From assembly GCF_046237605.1 (NCBI RefSeq), contig NZ_CP143542.1:744001-808000 (forward strand): DNA of 64,000 nucleotides. The letters are read 5' to 3'. The stretch is from Paraperibacillus marinus (GTDB lineage: Bacteria > Bacillota > Bacilli > Bacillales > DSM-1321). Shown here piece by piece: positions 40,335-48,928 of this stretch (positions are counted from its first letter, which is position 1; the number at the start of each line of letters is the position of its first letter). A program made the translations under genes and the position numbers. The notes under the pieces were generated by a model. The model was given only the letters and a program-made list of their open reading frames with translations. It ran no database searches and was not told the origin of the DNA.

Positions 40335-41882
40335 GTGAATGTAGAGAAACTTCAAGAGAGCATGTATCAATTAATCGTGGAAACCTCCACTAATCTGCCA
40401 AAGGATGTAAGAAGGGCCATAAAGAAGGCGAAAGCGCAGGAAAACTCGGGTACTAGGGCAGCCATGAGTCTGTCCACCATTACTGAAAATATCGGGATGG
40501 CTGATGAAAATGTATCTCCAATCTGCCAGGATACAGGACTTCCAACATTCAAGGTGAAGACTCCTGTCGGCGTGAACCAGCTTGAGATCAACGCAGCCAT
40601 TCTGCATGCCATCAAGAGGGCGACAAAAGATGGAAAGCTCCGGCCGAACTCTGTGGATTCATTGACAGGGGAAAACAGCGGCGACAACCTGGGGTACGGC
40701 GTCCCGGTTATTAAATTCGAGCAGTGGGAGCAGGATTACATCGATGCGCGCCTCATCCTAAAAGGCGGGGGCTGTGAGAACAAGAACATCCAATACAGTC
40801 TTCCTTGTGAGCTTGAAGGATTGGGCCGTGCGGGCCGCGACCTGGATGGAATCCGAAAGTGCATCCTGCATTCAGTGTACCAGGCACAGGGACAGGGCTG
40901 CAGTGCCGGCTTCATCGGCGTAGGAATCGGAGGGGACAGAAGCGCTGGATATGATCTTGCAAAAGCGCAGTTATTCCGGGAAGTAGAGGATGTTAATCCG
41001 ATTCAAGAGCTTCGGAGTCTTGAGGATTACATTATGGAAAATGCAAACAAGCTGGGCATCGGGACCATGGGCTTCGGCGGAGAAACTACGCTCTTAGGAT
41101 GCAAAGTCGGTGTTATGCACCGCATTCCTGCAAGCTTCTTTGTGTCTGTCGCGTATAACTGCTGGGCTTACCGCCGCCTTGGCGTAAAGATAGATGCCGG
41201 TGATGGAGGCATTACCGAATGGCTGTACCAGGATGGTGAAAAAATCAACTTTGCCAAAGAAGCTGAGCTTGAAACGGCAGCTGCCGTGGAAGCACCGGAA
41301 ATTCGTGAAGTGATCCTGGAGGCTCCGATAACGGAAGAGCAAATCAGGGATCTCAAGGTCGGCGATGTGGTCCGGATCAACGGAATGATGTACACAGGGC
41401 GTGATGCCATTCATAAATATTTATCGGAAAATGATGCTCCCATCAATTTGGACGGGCAGATCATTTATCACTGCGGCCCTGTTATGCTTAAAGATGAGGC
41501 CGGTGAATGGCATGTGAAGGCTGCCGGCCCGACAACAAGCATCCGGGAAGAGCCGTATCAGGGAGACATCATGAAACGCTTCGGCATCCGTGCGGTCATC
41601 GGAAAAGGCGGAATGGGTCCCAAAACCCTGAAGGCACTTGAAGAGCACGGCGGTGTTTATCTGAATGCGATCGGCGGAGCAGCGCAGTATTATGCAGACT
41701 GCATCAAATCCGTCGAGGGCGTGGACCTGATGCAGTTCGGCATCCCAGAAGCCATGTGGCATCTGAAAGTGGAAGGCTTCACTGCGGTCGTGACCATGGA
41801 TTCACATGGCAGCAGCCTCCACCAGGACGTGGCCCAGAGTTCCCTGGAGAAGCTTGCACAATTTAAGGAACGGGTATTTTAA
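40335..41882 (+). CDS. fumA: Class I fumarate hydratase
   Basis: The 515-residue oxygen-sensitive enzyme interconverts fumarate and malate in the TCA cycle using a 4Fe-4S cluster. It is the long form with alpha (residues 1-290) and beta (about 330-515) halves fused. Cluster-ligand cysteines lie in SPICQDTGLPTF, QGQGCSAGFIG and ETTLLGCKVG; the beta half has YHCGPVM and KAAGPTTSIREEPY, and IGKGGM. The GTG start at 40335 follows CAGGGGGAAG. B. subtilis relies on the class II enzyme CitG, so this iron-dependent enzyme is likely an addition or alternative. Confidence 0.95.
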   Translation: MNVEKLQESMYQLIVETSTNLPKDVRRAIKKAKAQENSGTRAAMSLSTITENIGMADENVSPICQDTGLPTFKVKTPVGVNQLEINAAILHAIKRATKDGKLRPNSVDSLTGENSGDNLGYGVPVIKFEQWEQDYIDARLILKGGGCENKNIQYSLPCELEGLGRAGRDLDGIRKCILHSVYQAQGQGCSAGFIGVGIGGDRSAGYDLAKAQLFREVEDVNPIQELRSLEDYIMENANKLGIGTMGFGGETTLLGCKVGVMHRIPASFFVSVAYNCWAYRRLGVKIDAGDGGITEWLYQDGEKINFAKEAELETAAAVEAPEIREVILEAPITEEQIRDLKVGDVVRINGMMYTGRDAIHKYLSENDAPINLDGQIIYHCGPVMLKDEAGEWHVKAAGPTTSIREEPYQGDIMKRFGIRAVIGKGGMGPKTLKALEEHGGVYLNAIGGAAQYYADCIKSVEGVDLMQFGIPEAMWHLKVEGFTAVVTMDSHGSSLHQDVAQSSLEKLAQFKERVF

Positions 41883-41942
41883 TATTCAAACACAATAGCT
41901 GTATCTTAGTCGATGTTGACTGTGCAGCTAAACATGTCGTCT

Positions 41943-41977
41943 AAAAGAGCAGCTGGAGGTTCCGTGCTGCTCTTTAG
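41943..41977 (+). terminator. Terminator of the fumarase gene
   Basis: AAAGAGCAGC and GCTGCTCTTT form a 10 bp stem around TGGAGGTTCCGT, with a short T run inside the stem end. Confidence 0.7.
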
Positions 41978-42067
41978 TATGCTGGGGCTGCCGGATTTCA
42001 TTGGAATGCGGCAGGGGAAACCTGCCGTAAAAGCCGCGGGGCAAGACTGCGGTTTCGCACTGCATCG

Positions 42068-42183
42068 GAACGGCGGGTAAATGAACCGGTTTGGATAGTA
42101 AATCACGATTTCGGATAGTAAATATGGATTTCGGATAGTAAAGTGTGCGGTTCGGATAGTAAAAGCCTCAGATCGGCGAGTAA
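42068..42183. repeat. Third array of 20-21 bp repeats, mixed cores
   Basis: Six units at 20-21 bp spacing: CGGCGGGTAAA (42071), TTGGATAGTAAA (42091), TCGGATAGTAAA (42111, 42131, 42151) and TCGGCGAGTAA (42173). Both core versions, CGAGTAA and ATAGTAA, are in one array. It lies between the convergent fumarase and membrane-protein genes. Confidence 0.9.
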
Positions 42184-42373
42184 GGGGCTATTTAGCGCGG
42201 TGCTGATGCTTCTCCTGCAGTAAAAATGGGATGATTTTGAATGAAATGAAGGGCTGCAGAAGCAAAATGAAAAGAAAACGTGTAAAATTATTAAAAAACG
42301 ATGTGAAAATACTCTATTTTATCTAATGAGCAGTATGGCGGTTCCCCTGCATCTTGTCTTTTCCGCCGAAGAC
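42184..42373. other. Intergenic region
   Basis: About 190 bases between the third repeat array and the terminator of the next minus-strand gene. AT-rich, with no ORF that has a ribosome site. Confidence 0.4.
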
Positions 42374-42418
42374 TAAAAAAACGAGGTTGTCCCACAATTA
42401 TGGGACAGCCTCGTTTTA
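42374..42418 (-). terminator. Terminator of the XRE-membrane operon
   Basis: AACGAGGTTGTCCCA and TGGGACAGCCTCGTT form a 15 bp stem with one mismatch; on the minus strand TTTTTTTAG follows. Confidence 0.9.
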
Positions 42419-42419
42419 T

Positions 42420-42722
42420 TTACACGGTTTTCCGCAGATACAACCAGTAGCCGAGACCTGCCAGCAGATTCAGCGACATCAAAGCGGTGATGCTTACTCT
42501 CAGCTGAATATAAGTAAAAGCTTCCGTACCTGTAATGAAAATGATCAGCGACAGCCCGCCAAGCAGAAAGGCAAACAGAAAACTGAAAAGTCTGTATCCC
42601 ATATACCGGGCCCTCTCATCCCTGCCTTCCTTCTTAAACAAAAAGATCAGGACCAAAAATGCAGCAAAAGCCAAGACTGATAATCCGTTTGTAACATAAA
42701 TGATTCTCTCCAACCTGCTCAC
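42420..42722 (-). CDS. Small three-helix membrane protein
   Basis: The 100-residue protein has three hydrophobic helices (ERIIYVTNGLSVLAFAAFLVLIF; FSFLFAFLLGGLSLIIFI; SITALMSLNLLAGLGYWLYL) and a charged loop KKEGRDERARYMGYR. It resembles the small membrane proteins (DUF2178-like or DUF3796-like) that are commonly paired with YozG-like XRE regulators. Its start overlaps the end of the XRE gene by 4 bases, so the two are co-translated. The pairing suggests the regulator controls, or is controlled by, the membrane protein. Confidence 0.8.
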   Translation of the reverse strand: MSRLERIIYVTNGLSVLAFAAFLVLIFLFKKEGRDERARYMGYRLFSFLFAFLLGGLSLIIFITGTEAFTYIQLRVSITALMSLNLLAGLGYWLYLRKTV

Positions 42723-42943
42723 TCCCCATTTTTATTTAGGCTGAATACCTGATTGATATCGACGCCGAATACATTTGCAATCTCAAACCCCAGTACCAAT
42801 GACGGTGTGTAATTGCCTTTTTCGATGGATATGATGGTCTGTCTGCTCACTCCGGCTTTTTCCGCCAGGTCCTTTTGAGTCATTTTTCGCTCAGCCCTAA
42901 GTACATGGATTCTATTTGTGAGCGAGCTGCTGCCTGCTGTCAT
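42719..42943 (-). CDS. Small XRE regulator, YozG-like
   Basis: The 74-residue protein is a minimal helix-turn-helix of the XRE family: LTNRIHVLRAERKMTQKDLAEKAG with recognition helix VSRQTIISIEKGNYTPSL and the end FGVDINQVFSL. This matches the compact regulators typified by B. subtilis YozG. ATG 42943 has GGAGGTG 8 bases upstream; the longer TTG frame would start upstream of that site. It forms an operon with the small membrane protein and presumably regulates its own promoter. Confidence 0.92.
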   Translation of the reverse strand: MTAGSSSLTNRIHVLRAERKMTQKDLAEKAGVSRQTIISIEKGNYTPSLVLGFEIANVFGVDINQVFSLNKNGE

Positions 42944-43234
42944 GTATTCGCACCTCCGTAAAGTCAATCTTCCTGTACATATAGTAAAATAAAATTTACT
43001 AAAAGTAAAGTTTATTTTACATTTTTAAGTTGATTAACTGTCTCTTTTCTTAAAGATTGTCCATGCTGTGAGGAGATTTTATTGGAGCGGAAATCAACGT
43101 TCTTGTTCCATAGACAGGAATGTTTGCGAAAACAGCCATTTTATTTGAATCCCAAATATATAAATTTCCTGTCATTATTTAAGACTTGTGGTTGAACAAT
43201 AATAGGAAAAAGGATAAAGACAGGAGTTTTTGCC

Positions 43235-44032
43235 ATGAAAAAAATAGGAATCATGCTGGCAGCGTTTGTTTTATGGGCAGCGTGCCAGAGTTATGCTGAT
43301 GCTGCATTTTCTAATGAACGTTATAATTGGGGATTCAGGAAATCGAGCGGGGGACAGCCGGCCGATGCAGGGAAGAAGCTTGAATCTATGCTGGAAAGAC
43401 ACGGGGCGGTATATCAGGGCGATACGTCCAAAAAGGATATTTACCTGACTTTTGACAACGGTTATGAAAATGGTTTTACCGGACATGTGCTGGATGTATT
43501 GAAAAAACACCAGGTTCCAGCCGCTTTTTTTGTGACCGGTCACTATCTGAAGACAGCAAAAGGACTGACTAGGAGGATGGTAAAGGAAGGCCATATCGTC
43601 GGGAATCATTCCTGGTATCATCCGGACCTTACCACAAACTCAGACAGTGAGATTGCCGAAGAATTAAATTCAGTGCGCGAGGAAACAGAGCGGCTGACCG
43701 GCCAGAAGGGGATGACGTACTTAAGGCCGCCCCGCGGAGTATTTAGTGAGAGGACGATGGATGTGGCCTCAAGCCTTGGCTACAGGCATATATTCTGGTC
43801 ACTGGCCTTTGTTGACTGGAACGTAAAAGACCAGAAGGGAGCGCAGCACTCGTATGACCAGGTGATGAAGCAGATCCATCCCGGAGCCATCCTGCTCCTC
43901 CATACCATATCAAAGGACAACTCAGATGCCCTTGACCGAATCATCACCGATCTGAAGGAAAAAGGCTATACTTTTAAATCGCTGGATGATTTAATGATAA
44001 GCCGGGAACTCGGAAGTGACATGCTTTATTGA
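43235..44032 (+). CDS. pdaA: Peptidoglycan N-acetylmuramic acid deacetylase PdaA
   Basis: The 265-residue protein has a signal peptide (to about residue 23, YADA) and a NodB-homology polysaccharide deacetylase domain. Motifs include YLTFDNGYENG (motif 1, TFDxGYE, the PdaA form), GNHSWYHPDLT (metal His), RPPRGVFS and LLLHTISKDN. PdaA deacetylates muramic acid in the spore cortex as the first step to muramic delta-lactam, needed for germination. The start has GACAGGAGTTTTTGCC. Its position between fumA and yfjP corresponds to B. subtilis yfjS (pdaA). Confidence 0.94.
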   Translation: MKKIGIMLAAFVLWAACQSYADAAFSNERYNWGFRKSSGGQPADAGKKLESMLERHGAVYQGDTSKKDIYLTFDNGYENGFTGHVLDVLKKHQVPAAFFVTGHYLKTAKGLTRRMVKEGHIVGNHSWYHPDLTTNSDSEIAEELNSVREETERLTGQKGMTYLRPPRGVFSERTMDVASSLGYRHIFWSLAFVDWNVKDQKGAQHSYDQVMKQIHPGAILLLHTISKDNSDALDRIITDLKEKGYTFKSLDDLMISRELGSDMLY

Positions 44033-44096
44033 CCGAAAGCGGTAATGATCGCTAAAACATGCTATAATACGGGGAAAATGCCAAAGGATGATTGCA

Positions 44097-44975
44097 GTGT
44101 GGACTGAATCTTTTGATATTGAGGGGCCTTACAATTTTGACCTGGTCCTCGACAGACTGTCGAATGACCCTCTGTCAGCCGTTGATCTTGCAAACAGAAG
44201 TATCAAGGTTCCCCTATATGCAGGGGGGAAGTCTGCTGTCATTCATGTAAAAGCAACCGGAACGACCGATGCGCCGTCTTTTACTCTGTCAGGAAATGAC
44301 CTGCAGACAAAGGAGGCGGGAATCAGCCGGGTTAAGGCCATCTTTCAGTGGCATCTGCCGCTCGAGGACATTCATACTCATTTTGAGCGATCCGACCTGG
44401 GCGACATTTTTACGGAGCATAGGGGAACTCCTCTAATATTGGATTTTGACCCATATGCCTGCCTTGTGAAGTGCATTGTGCATCAGCAGCTGAATTTAGC
44501 CTTTGCCTATACATTGACCGCAAGATATGTAAAAGCATTTGGCCGGGAAGCCGATGGAGCCTGGTTTTATCCGGAGCCAAAGACGGCAGCCCGGTTGTCG
44601 GTTGAAGAACTGCGGGAGCTTCAATTCAGTACAAGGAAAGCCGAATATTTAATCGGACTGTCACAGCAGATTGCAAGCGGCGAACTGGACTTGGACGAAC
44701 TGAGCCGGGAGCCTGATGACATCATTATTGATAAACTGACTGCAATTAGGGGGATTGGCCGCTGGACAGCTGAAAACTTTCTGCTTTTCGGCCTCGGAAG
44801 GCCTAATTTATTCCCGATGGCAGACATCGGCATTCAAAATGCTTTGAAGAAATTATACGTTATGGAACAGAAGCGAACACGGGAACAAATGGAAGCCCTG
44901 AGCGGATCATGGCAGCCATATTTAAGCTATGCCTCTCTTTATTTATGGAGAAGCATTGAAAAACGGAGTGAATAA
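44097..44975 (+). CDS. yfjP: DNA-3-methyladenine glycosylase, AlkA-like YfjP
   Basis: The 292-residue base-excision enzyme has an N-terminal AlkA-type domain and a HhH-GPD glycosylase domain. The helix-hairpin-helix is LTAIRGIGRWTAENFLLF and the catalytic Asp lies in NLFPMADIGIQNAL. GTG 44097 is chosen because it begins V-W-T-E-S-F, close to the B. subtilis start (M-W), and AAAGGA lies 8 bases upstream; ATG 44088 would sit directly on that site. It is followed 5 bases later by the rRNA methyltransferase gene, as in the yfjP-yfjO pair. Confidence 0.93.
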   Translation: MWTESFDIEGPYNFDLVLDRLSNDPLSAVDLANRSIKVPLYAGGKSAVIHVKATGTTDAPSFTLSGNDLQTKEAGISRVKAIFQWHLPLEDIHTHFERSDLGDIFTEHRGTPLILDFDPYACLVKCIVHQQLNLAFAYTLTARYVKAFGREADGAWFYPEPKTAARLSVEELRELQFSTRKAEYLIGLSQQIASGELDLDELSREPDDIIIDKLTAIRGIGRWTAENFLLFGLGRPNLFPMADIGIQNALKKLYVMEQKRTREQMEALSGSWQPYLSYASLYLWRSIEKRSE

Positions 44976-44979
44976 TACA

Positions 44980-46356
44980 TTGAAACAAGAAGCAAAACTA
45001 GAGCCTGGACAAACATTTCCACTGACTATCAAGCGCCTGGGAATCAACGGGGAGGGCGTCGGCTATTTTAAACGGCAGGTCGTGTTTGTCCACGGTGCAA
45101 TTCCGGGAGAGGAAGTTCTTGCCGAAGCGGTGAACGTACAGCCGAAATACGCAGAGGCAAGAATCAAGAAGATCCGGAAAGAATCGGAACACAGGACAAC
45201 GCCGCCATGCCCGGTTTATTACGAATGCGGCGGCTGCCAGCTGCAGCATATCGCATACGAACGACAGCTCCTTGAAAAGCGGAATGTGATCATACAGGCG
45301 CTGGAGAAATATAAAAAATCAGATGCCGGTTCCATGGATATCAGGCAGACGATTGGCATGGAAGAGCCATGGCATTACCGGAATAAGAGCCAATTCCAGG
45401 TGGGTACTGACCAAAACGGACAGATCATTGCCGGTCTTTATGCCGTGGGCACCCATAAGCTCATTGATGTACCCGAATGCATTGTCCAGCATCCGAAAAG
45501 CAACCGTGCGACAAGGGTTGTGAAGAAGCTGATCGCCAAGCTTCAGATCCCGGTCTATAATGAGCGCAAGAAAAAAGGAGTCGTCCGGACAATCGTGACC
45601 CGGGTGGGCTTTGAAACAGGAGAGCTGCAGGTAGTCATTGTTACGGCCACTGAAAAGCTCCCGCAGAAGGAACAGCTGATCGCAGAAATCAAAAAGCAGC
45701 TCCCGGAAGTTGTGTCAGTGGTTCAGAACGTGAATCCGAAGAATACATCCACCATCTTCGGGGAGAAATCCATCCATCTTTCCGGTGAGAATGTCATCCG
45801 GGAAACACTCGGAGATATGACATACGAGCTGTCAGCACGCACCTTCTTCCAGCTCAATCCTGTCCAGACCATTAAATTATATGATGAAGTTAAAAAAGCG
45901 GCAGCTTTGACTGGAAAAGAAAAAGTTGTCGATGCATACTGCGGGGTCGGAACCATCGGATTGTGGCTTGCAGACGGAGCAAAAGAAATCCGCGGCATGG
46001 ATGTGATCAAGGAATCCATTATGGATGCCAAAAAAAATGCGGCCCGCCAAGGTGTGAAGAATACACGCTATGAGGTTGGCAAAGCGGAGGACATCATGCC
46101 AAAGTGGTCGAAGGAAGGCTTCCGGGCAGACGTTCTTATTGTTGATCCCCCAAGGACCGGCCTCGACAACAAGCTGCTGCAGACCATCATAAAGGTAAAG
46201 CCGAAGAAAATCGTCTATGTATCCTGTAATCCTTCCACCCTTGCCAAAAACCTTGAATTCCTGAGCAGTTTATATAAGGTTAACTATATTCAGCCTGTGG
46301 ATATGTTCCCGCAGACGAGTCATGTGGAGAGCTGTACGTTGCTAGTTTTACGATAA
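44980..46356 (+). CDS. yfjO: 23S rRNA (uracil-C5)-methyltransferase, RlmD/RlmCD family
   Basis: The 458-residue protein has an N-terminal TRAM domain (residues 8-65), the four-Cys iron-sulfur site (CPVYYECGGCQLQ and, further on, CIVQH), and a C-terminal SAM methyltransferase domain. The latter shows DAYCGVGTIGLWLA, VDPPRTGLD and the catalytic VYVSCNPSTLAKNL with Cys. It makes 5-methyluridine in 23S rRNA. TTG 44980 is taken as start (MKQEAKLEPGQTF) with CGGAGTG about 10 bases upstream; GTG 44968 is less likely. It corresponds to B. subtilis YfjO, a paralogue of RlmCD. Confidence 0.93.
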   Translation: MKQEAKLEPGQTFPLTIKRLGINGEGVGYFKRQVVFVHGAIPGEEVLAEAVNVQPKYAEARIKKIRKESEHRTTPPCPVYYECGGCQLQHIAYERQLLEKRNVIIQALEKYKKSDAGSMDIRQTIGMEEPWHYRNKSQFQVGTDQNGQIIAGLYAVGTHKLIDVPECIVQHPKSNRATRVVKKLIAKLQIPVYNERKKKGVVRTIVTRVGFETGELQVVIVTATEKLPQKEQLIAEIKKQLPEVVSVVQNVNPKNTSTIFGEKSIHLSGENVIRETLGDMTYELSARTFFQLNPVQTIKLYDEVKKAAALTGKEKVVDAYCGVGTIGLWLADGAKEIRGMDVIKESIMDAKKNAARQGVKNTRYEVGKAEDIMPKWSKEGFRADVLIVDPPRTGLDNKLLQTIIKVKPKKIVYVSCNPSTLAKNLEFLSSLYKVNYIQPVDMFPQTSHVESCTLLVLR

Positions 46357-46414
46357 AATCAAGCAGATAGAACCGAGAATCTAAAAAGATACTCGCTGTT
46401 CCGTCTGCTTTTTC
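46357..46414 (+). terminator. Terminator of the yfjP-yfjO operon
   Basis: AAGCAGA and TCTGCTT with an inner GAAC/GTTC pairing and GAG/CTC, followed by TTTTTC. Confidence 0.8.
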
Positions 46415-46427
46415 AATTCGATCGATC

Positions 46428-46466
46428 AGCCGATGTAACAATTCATGTGTCAGGACATCGGCTTTT
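46428..46466. terminator. Second hairpin downstream of yfjO
   Basis: AGCCGATGT and ACATCGGCT form a perfect 9 bp stem with a 17-base loop, then TTTTCG. Confidence 0.55.
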
Positions 46467-46621
46467 CGCGGCTTTCCTGAGTTTGACAGCTTTTGTTCTA
46501 AACCAATCGGGGCTGAAGAAGATAATTTAATTCTTCTTTAGTCTTTTTTGGCAATAGTTCTGTATTATTCTAATGCTATAACCTCACCCGAACTAGATAA
46601 GTGCGCAATCATTTATTTTAT

Positions 46622-46653
46622 AAAAAAAGGGCTCAAAGTATGAGCTCCCTTAT
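46622..46653 (-). terminator. Terminator of the CotG-like gene
   Basis: AAGGG-CTCA and TGAG-CT-CCCTT pair around AAGTA. On the minus strand it is followed by seven T and lies 60 bases past the stop. Confidence 0.75.
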
Positions 46654-46712
46654 TAAGACATCTTCTGCCATTAGTGGAATTTGTCTTAATAAAAACCGCC
46701 AGACTTATTGCC

Positions 46713-47440
46713 CTATCTCCGTTTCTTACCATTGGATTTATTGCCTTTAGAGCCATTCCTGCCGCAGGACTTATTGCCTTTAGAGCCGTTCCTTCTATTA
46801 TTTTTATTGCCCCTGCAACCGTTTTTCCGGCCGGACTTATTGCCTTTAGAGCCATTCTTACCGCAGGATTTATTGCCTTTAGAGTTATTCTTACCGCAGG
46901 ATTTATTGCCTTTAGAGCCATTCTTACCATTGGATTTATTGCCTTTAGAGTTATTCTTACTGCAGGATTTATTGCCTTTAGAGTTATTCTTACCGCAGGA
47001 TTTATTGCCTTTAGAGTTATTCTTACCACAGGATTTATTGCCTTTAGAGCCATTCTTACCGCCGGATTTATTGCCTTTAGAGTTATTCTTACCGCAGGAT
47101 TTATTGCCTTTAGAGTTATTCTTACTGCAGGATTTATTGCCTTTAGAGTTATTCTTACCGCAGGATTTATTGCCTTTAGAGTTATTCTTACCACAGGATT
47201 TATTGCCTTTAGAGCCATTTTTACCGCAGGACTTATTGCCTTTAGAGCCGTTCCTTCTATTATTTTTATTGCCCCTGCAACCGTTTTTTTTGCCGGATTT
47301 ATTGCCTTTAGAGCTATTCTTACCACAGGATTTATTGCCTTTAGAGCCACTCCTGCCACCTGACTTATTGCCTTTAGAACAATTTTTACCGCCGGATTTA
47401 TTCCCTTTACTTCCGGATTTATTTTTCATTTGGATTGTTT
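46713..47440. repeat. 33 bp coding tandem repeat
   Basis: About 21 units of 33 bp, on the plus strand GCAGGATTTATTGCCTTTAG then AGTTATTCTTACC, within the CotG-like gene. Because 33 is a multiple of 3 and the unit lacks stops, several other frames on both strands are also open here; those are shadows. Confidence 0.95.
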
Positions 47441-47549
47441 GAGTATCATAGTCTTTATCAACCGGATTATTAACCATAAATCCTGCAAGGCCATTATGAG
47501 CTGCATCTGAAATTGCTCTTACAATATCATAAGTTGTTGACAATAACAT
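46713..47549 (-). CDS. CotG-like repetitive spore coat protein
   Basis: The 278-residue protein has a non-repetitive N terminus of about 41 residues (MLLSTTYDIVRAISDAAHNG...) and then about 21 repeats of 11 residues with consensus KGNKSCGKNNS. Lys, Asn, Gly and Ser dominate; Cys is present in most units; after residue 41 there is not one acidic residue. It is divergent from the CotH kinase gene, the place of CotG in B. subtilis, and CotG-like modular proteins next to cotH are a known group. The Ser residues in a Lys-rich setting are plausible CotH phosphorylation sites. ATG 47549 has AGGAAGGGTGA. Two repeats (NGCRGNKNNRRNGS) occur twice, showing internal duplication. Repeat number may be misassembled. 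Confidence 0.75.
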   Translation of the reverse strand: MLLSTTYDIVRAISDAAHNGLAGFMVNNPVDKDYDTQTIQMKNKSGSKGNKSGGKNCSKGNKSGGRSGSKGNKSCGKNSSKGNKSGKKNGCRGNKNNRRNGSKGNKSCGKNGSKGNKSCGKNNSKGNKSCGKNNSKGNKSCSKNNSKGNKSCGKNNSKGNKSGGKNGSKGNKSCGKNNSKGNKSCGKNNSKGNKSCSKNNSKGNKSNGKNGSKGNKSCGKNNSKGNKSCGKNGSKGNKSGRKNGCRGNKNNRRNGSKGNKSCGRNGSKGNKSNGKKRR

Positions 47550-47580
47550 TCACCCTTCCTAAAATTTTTCACTTTTTATT

Positions 47581-47589
47581 CATGGTATG
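47581..47589 (-). promoter_or_regulatory. Possible sigma-K -10 of the CotG-like gene
   Basis: On the minus strand CATACCATG matches the sigma-K -10 CATANNNTA at all but the last defined base. No clear AC -35 element at the usual spacing is seen. Confidence 0.35.
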
Positions 47590-47655
47590 AAAGTTTTAGT
47601 TTGTTGCTTGGACATTAAAAGCCCGCTCATAAAATAATTTATCAGCCCAGGGGTC

Positions 47656-47682
47656 ACCGTTTTACTGGGGTTACATAATTTA
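47656..47682 (+). promoter_or_regulatory. Sigma-K type promoter of cotH
   Basis: CATAATTTA at 47674-47682 matches the sigma-K -10 consensus CATANNNTA, with AC (CACC) at 47656-47657, 16 bases upstream, as the -35 element. This fits mother-cell expression of a coat gene. Confidence 0.6.
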
Positions 47683-47716
47683 GAATCAAAAAAGAGTTTT
47701 TAGGGAGAGTTTTATA

Positions 47717-48790
47717 TTGAAGAGTTATAAGCTGTATATTCAACCCGCAGAATTACAAACCTTAAATAAAAATATCTGGAGTGATGATCCAGTTCCGGGA
47801 ACACTTAAGCATGACGAAAAAAAATATTTAATTGATGTAGCCTACAGGGGAGACTCCATCAGAAAAAATAAAAAAAAATCTTATCAAATTACCTTCAGGA
47901 AACCTTATATTGTGGAGAAGAACCATGTTGTCCATTTAAACAGTGAGTATAAAGATCCTTCTCTAATTCGAAATAAGCTGTCCCTGGATTTTTTCAGAAG
48001 CCTGGGAATCTTAACACCAAATGCCCAGCATGTTTTATTAATTTTGAATGGGCAATGCCGGGGGATTTATCTTGAGCTTGAATCATTTGATGAATACTTT
48101 CTGAAAAAGTGGAATCTTCCTGAAGGAGGAATCTTTTATGCGACTGACAATGATGCCAATTTTTCTTTATTGACTGAAGAAGAAGATGCGAAAACAGAAA
48201 TATTGCAGGGATATTCTGAGGTATATGATAGTAACGGAAAAGGGGAGCAGCTTCTCTCTGACCTTATATTCAAGATTAACACACTGACAAATCTGGAATT
48301 TGAACGAGAAATACCTAAGATGATTGATGTAGAAAAATATTTGAAATGGCTTTCGGGAGTTGTCTGCACACAAAATTTCGATGGTTTTATCCATAACTAT
48401 GCCCTTTACTGGAATAGTGGGACAGGCCTTTTTGAAATTTCCCCCTGGGATTGTGATGGAACTTGGGGGAGGAATCGGCACGGGGAATTACTGCCGTATG
48501 ATTATATACCAATTGAGGGTTACAATACATTGTCGGCCCGGCTTCTGCATCATTCTGCATTTCGAGATTTATACAAACAAATCATGGAGGATATCTTACT
48601 GAATTATTTTACAGAGGAACGGCTAAAACCCTTGATTTATTCGGAATTGGAAAAATTACAGCCCTGGATTGAAAAAGACCCATATATAAAAGAGAAAATG
48701 CATATTATTTTATCAGAACCCTTAGTTATGCTGGATTTTGTCAGAGACAGAAGGGAGTACTTATCAAGGGAGCTGGTTCGTTTAATTTAA
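47717..48790 (+). CDS. cotH: Spore coat protein kinase CotH
   Basis: The 357-residue protein is an atypical protein kinase of the CotH family, which phosphorylates coat proteins such as CotB and CotG on serine during spore formation. Kinase-like motifs: VAYRGDSIRKNKKKSYQITF (nucleotide-binding region with the conserved Lys), ARNK-type RNKLSLDFFRSLGI, QNFDGFIHNYALYW (catalytic-loop region) and SPWDCDGTWGR (metal-binding Asp). TTG 47717 has TAGGGAGAG 7 bases upstream. It is divergent from the CotG-like gene and followed by the CotB-like gene, the same trio as in B. subtilis. Confidence 0.92.
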   Translation: MKSYKLYIQPAELQTLNKNIWSDDPVPGTLKHDEKKYLIDVAYRGDSIRKNKKKSYQITFRKPYIVEKNHVVHLNSEYKDPSLIRNKLSLDFFRSLGILTPNAQHVLLILNGQCRGIYLELESFDEYFLKKWNLPEGGIFYATDNDANFSLLTEEEDAKTEILQGYSEVYDSNGKGEQLLSDLIFKINTLTNLEFEREIPKMIDVEKYLKWLSGVVCTQNFDGFIHNYALYWNSGTGLFEISPWDCDGTWGRNRHGELLPYDYIPIEGYNTLSARLLHHSAFRDLYKQIMEDILLNYFTEERLKPLIYSELEKLQPWIEKDPYIKEKMHIILSEPLVMLDFVRDRREYLSRELVRLI

Positions 48791-48866
48791 CTCCTAAGGA
48801 TTTTTTAAACGGCCGTTATTGCTCCTTAAATCAATTCGGTACAATAAATAGGGCGTTTGTTATAGT

Positions 48867-48894
48867 ACTTTGTCTAAGGTCTGAGCATATAGTA
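48867..48894 (+). promoter_or_regulatory. Sigma-K type promoter of the CotB-like gene
   Basis: CATATAGTA at 48886-48894 is a perfect CATANNNTA; AC at 48867-48868 is 17 bases upstream. Start codon follows about 27 bases after the expected transcription start. Confidence 0.6.
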
Positions 48895-48928
48895 CAGGGA
48901 AACTAAATATTAGGAGGAAAAATGCAGC

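Noticed and set aside
44088..44096. ATG 44088 as start of the DNA glycosylase
   Set aside because: It lies directly on the AAAGG site with no spacing; GTG 44097 fits both the spacing and the known start of the B. subtilis homologue.
46674..47442. Long plus-strand ORFs (229 and 244 codons) and a second minus-strand ORF (46613-47359) over the 33 bp repeat
   Set aside because: They are shadows produced by a stop-free repeat whose length is a multiple of three. They are almost wholly repeat, very hydrophobic or Leu/Pro monotonous, and lack ribosome sites; the minus-strand frame with a unique N terminus is next to cotH.
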